Below are positions 60,347 through 64,000 of a stretch of DNA of 64,000 bases, piece by piece. The notes under the pieces are model-generated. The model was not told the DNA's origin. It was given only the letters and a program-made list of their open reading frames with translations, and searched no databases. The DNA comes from Bacillota bacterium (lineage in GTDB: Bacteria; Bacillota; Bacilli; Alicyclobacillales; SLC66), in assembly GCA_021820975.1 (NCBI GenBank), contig JAKADA010000001.1:124001-188000 (forward strand), in the 5' to 3' direction. Within the stretch, counting starts at the first letter, position 1; each line of letters begins with the position of its first letter. Made by a program: the position numbers and the translations under genes.

Positions 60347-61312
60347 ATGGGGCTGGTCCAGTTTTTGATAAAGCGTGTAATAGCGATTTTGATTACTATT
60401 ATCATCGTATTAGCGGTGGCGTTTACGCTGATGCATGTAGCACCTGGATCATTTTTTAGTTCGGCGAATATTTCAGCTCAAATGGGTGCTTTGGCATTAC
60501 AGAGTCCTATTCTTTATCAAAAATATTTGAAAATGTTTGAAGCACGGTATGGATTAAATCAACCACTTATGGAACAAATCGTACAATATGTGTGGCATTC
60601 ACTCACCTTTAATTTTGGAACTTCATTCGAAAACCCATCTGTACCTATTATCACCCAATTGAAAACGGCATTTCCTATTAGCGCCAGTCTGGCTGTTGGA
60701 TCGACCATCCTGTCGATCATTATTGGCATTCCTCTCGGTGTCATGGCAGCACTTAAACGTAACACTTGGATTGACTCTTTGCTGACGACCGTATCGGTCA
60801 TGGGTCAAGCCATACCTTCATTTGTCAGTGCTGTGATTTTGGTATTGGTCTTTGGTGTTTGGTTCCCTGGCCTTTTACCGGTTAATGGATGGGGAACACC
60901 TGAGAATGCTGTGTTGCCTATTATAGCGCTATCGTTAGGTAATATTGGTGTGGTCACGCGATACATGCGAGGTAGTTTAATTGAAGGTATGCGGCAGGAA
61001 TATATACGAACAGCTCAGGCAAAAGGAGTCAGATATTGGTCAATTGTTTGGAAACATGGAATAAGAAACTCGCTTACGGCACTAGTGACCGTAATTGGTC
61101 CCACATTCGCCTTTACAGTAGTCAATACCGTTTGGGTTGAAAATATATTTTCAATACCTGGACTTGGAACACTGATGGCCAGCGCATTTCCATCGGATGA
61201 CATTCCTCTAGCTGTTACTTCAGTCTTTATTTTAAGTTTGATGGTGATGGGTATGAATCTTTTGGTAGATCTAACTTATGGTTTGATGGATCCTCGTATT
61301 CAGTTGAAATAG
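60347..61312 (+). CDS. Dpp/Opp-type importer permease B
   Basis: A 321-residue permease with six helices. The first is FLIKRVIAILITIIIVLAVAF and the EAA-like loop reads YIRTAQAKGVRYWSIVWKHGIRNS (about 223-246). It ends DLTYGLMDPRIQLK, as DppB proteins do. ATG after GGAGGG. It pairs with the next permease. Confidence 0.93.
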   Translation: MGLVQFLIKRVIAILITIIIVLAVAFTLMHVAPGSFFSSANISAQMGALALQSPILYQKYLKMFEARYGLNQPLMEQIVQYVWHSLTFNFGTSFENPSVPIITQLKTAFPISASLAVGSTILSIIIGIPLGVMAALKRNTWIDSLLTTVSVMGQAIPSFVSAVILVLVFGVWFPGLLPVNGWGTPENAVLPIIALSLGNIGVVTRYMRGSLIEGMRQEYIRTAQAKGVRYWSIVWKHGIRNSLTALVTVIGPTFAFTVVNTVWVENIFSIPGLGTLMASAFPSDDIPLAVTSVFILSLMVMGMNLLVDLTYGLMDPRIQLK

Positions 61313-61350
61313 TTCATCTTATGTTTTCGAATTAGAGAGGAGGTATTAAA

Positions 61351-62235
61351 TTGGCACTGACAATAGGTGAGGTATCAACTCAAAAAGTTCTCCGTCGGTT
61401 ACAAAGTAATATGGCGTGGCGAAGATTTCGCAGAAATAAATTAGCTGTTGTGGGACTTGGATGGGTGATTGTTTTTGTGATTATTGGAATTATAGGGCCC
61501 TATATTGCGCCGCACAATTATGCAACGACAAACTTTTTGGCTGCCAATCAACCACCATCTTGGAACTATCCATTTGGTACGGACAATGTCGGACACGATA
61601 TGTATAGTGAAGTGATTTGGAGTGTACAAAATGCATTAGAGATTGCTTTCGGTGCTACGTTGGTCAGTTTTATTATCGGTATGGCACTCGGATTATGGGC
61701 AGGGTTACGTGGTGGAGTTGCAGATATGGTCATTATGCGTTTGGTTGATTTTATGTACTCTTTCCCTACGTATTTCTTAGATTTAATACTCGTCACCAAA
61801 TTAGGGCGGAGTATGGGGCCGATCTTACTTGCCATTGGCATTACAGGATGGGCTGGATATGCACGATTGGTGAGAAGTCTAGTTTTGAGTATGCGCCATG
61901 GGGATATGGTTGAGGCTGCAAGGTCGCTCGGTGCATCCCCTGCGCACATAGCGAGGCGATATTTGCTACCCAATGCTATGAATAATATGGTAGTAGCTTT
62001 GGCTTTTGGCATTCCGGGGGACTTGACTGTCATGGCTGGTCTCAGTGTTGTCGGTATGGGTTTGCGTCCTCCGCTACCTAGTTTTGGAAATATGATTGCA
62101 CAAGCGGGAAGTAATATTCTCGGGTATCCATGGTTAATGTACATTCCAGCAGGCATCTTTGCCATTACTTTATTGTCATTTCTATTTGTGGCTGATGGAT
62201 TACAAGATGCATTGAATCCGAAAGGTGGATATTAA
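61351..62235 (+). CDS. Dpp/Opp-type importer permease C
   Basis: A 294-residue permease with an N-terminal OppC_N segment (MAWRRFRRNKLAVVGLGWVI, about 21-40), six helices and the loop MVEAARSLGASPAHIARRYLLPN (about 186-208). It ends DGLQDALNPK. TTG start after GGAGGTATT. Its stop overlaps the start of the first ATPase gene. Confidence 0.93.
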   Translation: MALTIGEVSTQKVLRRLQSNMAWRRFRRNKLAVVGLGWVIVFVIIGIIGPYIAPHNYATTNFLAANQPPSWNYPFGTDNVGHDMYSEVIWSVQNALEIAFGATLVSFIIGMALGLWAGLRGGVADMVIMRLVDFMYSFPTYFLDLILVTKLGRSMGPILLAIGITGWAGYARLVRSLVLSMRHGDMVEAARSLGASPAHIARRYLLPNAMNNMVVALAFGIPGDLTVMAGLSVVGMGLRPPLPSFGNMIAQAGSNILGYPWLMYIPAGIFAITLLSFLFVADGLQDALNPKGGY

Positions 62236-63221
62236 TGGATGAGCCCTTACTGGAAGTGAGAGATTTATTTACACAATTTCAGAGAGTTGACGATGTAGTA
62301 TATGCAGTTAATGGAATGAATTTTTCAGTAGCCCCTGGTGAAGTGTTAGGTATCGTTGGAGAGAGTGGATCTGGAAAATCCGTTTCCGTATTATCCTTTT
62401 TGGGATTGTTGCGTGACAATGTGAAATTAAAGAGTGGTACGGCAAAATTCCGAGGAACAGATTTACTTCGATTAGGTAGAAGACAACTCGAGGATATTCG
62501 TGGAAGAGATATTGGTGTTGTTTTTCAGGATCCGATGACGAGCCTCAATCCGGTACGCCGAGTTGGAGATCAGATCATGGAAGGTATGATTACCCATCAT
62601 TATGCCAGTAAAAAAGTAGCGCTTCAGAGGACCATTGATTTACTGGGCGAAGTTGGAATACCTGAACCACAAATGCGTTATCGCAATTATCCTTTTGAAT
62701 TTTCAGGAGGGATGCGCCAGCGCGTCATGATTGCAATGGCTATCGCGTGTGAACCTCAATTGCTAATTGCTGATGAACCGACGACAGCGTTAGATGTTAC
62801 CGTGCAAATGCAAATTTTAGCGCTTTTACAGACGTTACGTGAAAAACGCAACATGAGTATTATCATGATTACGCACGATTTCGGAGTAGCAACGAATTTT
62901 TGCGACCGCATCATTGTTATGTACGCTGGTATGGTCATGGAAAGTGCACCACTTGCGGAGTTTTTAAACAATTCCGTTCATCCTTATACGATAGGACTCA
63001 AGTCATCTATCATTGAGGTAGGTAATAAAAATAAGGAATTAGTACCTATACCTGGAATGGCTCCAGTACTGACAAAACCATTAAACCACTGCCCTTATGT
63101 TTCTCGTTGTTCTGTCGCACAAGATCGTTGTGAACAAGAACTCCCCGAATTGCTTCATGTAGGTAACGAACATTATGTGGCGTGCCATCGAATAGAGGAG
63201 GTGGGAATTCATGCAAAATAG
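62235..63221 (+). CDS. Dpp/Opp-type importer ATPase D
   Basis: A 328-residue ATPase: Walker A GESGSGKSV (about 40-48), signature FSGGMRQR (about 157), Walker B LLIADEPTTALD (about 177) and the C-terminal oligopeptide-transporter extension with cysteines in NHCPYVSRCSVAQDRCEQE (about 279-297), a set known to bind an iron-sulfur cluster in some DppD proteins. ATG overlaps the upstream stop; the end overlaps the next gene by 11 bases. Confidence 0.94.
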   Translation: MDEPLLEVRDLFTQFQRVDDVVYAVNGMNFSVAPGEVLGIVGESGSGKSVSVLSFLGLLRDNVKLKSGTAKFRGTDLLRLGRRQLEDIRGRDIGVVFQDPMTSLNPVRRVGDQIMEGMITHHYASKKVALQRTIDLLGEVGIPEPQMRYRNYPFEFSGGMRQRVMIAMAIACEPQLLIADEPTTALDVTVQMQILALLQTLREKRNMSIIMITHDFGVATNFCDRIIVMYAGMVMESAPLAEFLNNSVHPYTIGLKSSIIEVGNKNKELVPIPGMAPVLTKPLNHCPYVSRCSVAQDRCEQELPELLHVGNEHYVACHRIEEVGIHAK

Positions 63222-64000
63222 CGCTCCATTGCTCAGTGTGGAAGGACTATCGAAGCAATTTCAAGTGAGAGGACGAATCCTGCATGCTGTCCAGCAAGTG
63301 TCATTTGAAGTCGTCGCAGGACAGACACTTGGACTCGTTGGGGAGAGCGGGTCTGGAAAATCAACATTAGGTCGAACTGCATTACGGTTATTGGAACCTG
63401 ATCAAGGCAACATACTTTTTGATGGGATTGATCTGTGTAAATTAAAGCCTAAAGAGCTTAGGTCAAAGCGTAAGGCGATGCAAATGATTTTTCAAGATCC
63501 GTTGGCTTCTCTTAATCCACGTATGACAGTTGGTATGGCAATTGAGGATGCCATGATCATTCATGGGATGAGATCAAGTTTGGAACGACGCAAACGTGTG
63601 GATGCCTTGTTAGAAAGAGTAGGTTTACCACAATCGATAGCACAAGCTTTTCCGTTTGAATTATCAGGTGGACAGCAACAACGCGTAGGGATTGCTAGGG
63701 CACTTTCTGTTCAACCGAAGTTAATCGTGTGCGATGAGCCAATTTCCGCACTAGATGTATCAATTCAGGTGCAAATTATTAAGCTTCTCCAAGACATTCA
63801 AAAGGAAATGAACTTAGCCTATATTTTTATTTCTCATAATTTAGGCGTTGTGCAGTATATGTCCGATATGGTGTTAGTTTTGTATCTTGGCGAAGTAGTT
63901 GAAAAGGCTACTGCACAACAATTGTTTGCACAACCTAGCCATCCATACACTCGAGTGTTACTTGATTCTATTTTAAAGGTACCGGAAAGTGCGGCTAGAC
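63211..64000 (+). CDS. Dpp/Opp-type importer ATPase F (partial, runs off the edge)
   Basis: The first 263 residues of a second ATPase are present; no stop occurs before the window ends. Walker A GESGSGKST (about 45-53), Q-loop MIFQDPLASLNPR, signature LSGGQQQRVGIARAL (about 152), Walker B IVCDEPISALDVS and the start of the C-terminal extension (AQPSHPYTRVLL) are visible. ATG 63211 follows GAGGAGGTGGG and overlaps the DppD-like gene. With it the importer has all five subunits. Confidence 0.92.
   Translation, partial: MQNSAPLLSVEGLSKQFQVRGRILHAVQQVSFEVVAGQTLGLVGESGSGKSTLGRTALRLLEPDQGNILFDGIDLCKLKPKELRSKRKAMQMIFQDPLASLNPRMTVGMAIEDAMIIHGMRSSLERRKRVDALLERVGLPQSIAQAFPFELSGGQQQRVGIARALSVQPKLIVCDEPISALDVSIQVQIIKLLQDIQKEMNLAYIFISHNLGVVQYMSDMVLVLYLGEVVEKATAQQLFAQPSHPYTRVLLDSILKVPESAAR

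Noticed and set aside
61566-62165. A 199-codon minus-strand frame opposite the permease C gene
   Set aside because: It mirrors a membrane protein gene, has no ribosome site and reads as a shadow of the plus-strand codon pattern.
1-64000. CRISPR array, rRNA or prophage
   Set aside because: No regularly spaced repeats, rRNA sequence or phage structural genes were noticed anywhere in the window.

Overview
The window looks like chromosomal DNA of a spore-former-type Bacillota, most likely an acidophilic or sulfur-oxidising relative of Alicyclobacillaceae. Evidence: Gram-positive style ribosome binding sites with many GTG/TTG starts, a SinI/SinR/SipW/TasA biofilm module of Bacillales type, PerR, a NupNOPQ-like nucleoside importer, and a split DoxD/DoxA thiosulfate:quinone oxidoreductase. 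The genus is inferred; no rRNA is present.

Layout. 1-2.5 kb: end of a membrane-anchored surface protein, a PPOX-fold protein, a CE7 esterase. 2.5-3.6 kb: an N-terminally truncated NhaC antiporter. 3.6-7.8 kb: biofilm matrix module (anchor protein in the tapA position, sipW, two TasA/camelysin-like proteins), then a c-di-GMP-I riboswitch in front of sinI, then sinR. GTTC-N8-GAAC boxes, one with an exact SinR heptamer, overlap the matrix operon promoter, so the module could wire c-di-GMP to matrix genes through SinI and SinR. 7.8-8.7 kb: MscS channel. 8.8-18.9 kb: nucleoside salvage: deoD, divergent gntR, BMP-family binding protein, ABC importer, deoB, deoC, pdp, cdd. 18.9-22.5 kb: heterodimeric ABC exporter. 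22.6-27 kb: xylA, perR, rubrerythrin under a Per box, DUF3501, iron alcohol dehydrogenase. 27.1-29.9 kb: two-domain glycosyltransferase and two small paralogous proteins.

30-46 kb and 52.9-64 kb form a pectin/oligosaccharide island interrupted by doxDA, a membrane LuxR regulator, gltX, three tRNAs and an ISL3 insertion. It holds a secreted GH28 polygalacturonase, two CUT1-type sugar ABC importers, three LacI-family regulators (one fused to a glycogen-debranching-enzyme-like glycosidase), a cytoplasmic pectinesterase, a deacetylase, KduI, oxidoreductases and a Dpp/Opp-type importer. A LacI-style operator close to ATAATAACGTTATTAT recurs at five promoter regions of this island. The likely scheme is secreted depolymerisation, import of decorated oligogalacturonides, demethylation and deacetylation inside the cell, then isomerisation by KduI.

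Shared traits: none of the four solute-binding proteins has a lipobox, and each is followed by a strong intercistronic hairpin before its transporter genes. The last gene runs off the right edge. No CRISPR array, rRNA or prophage was seen.
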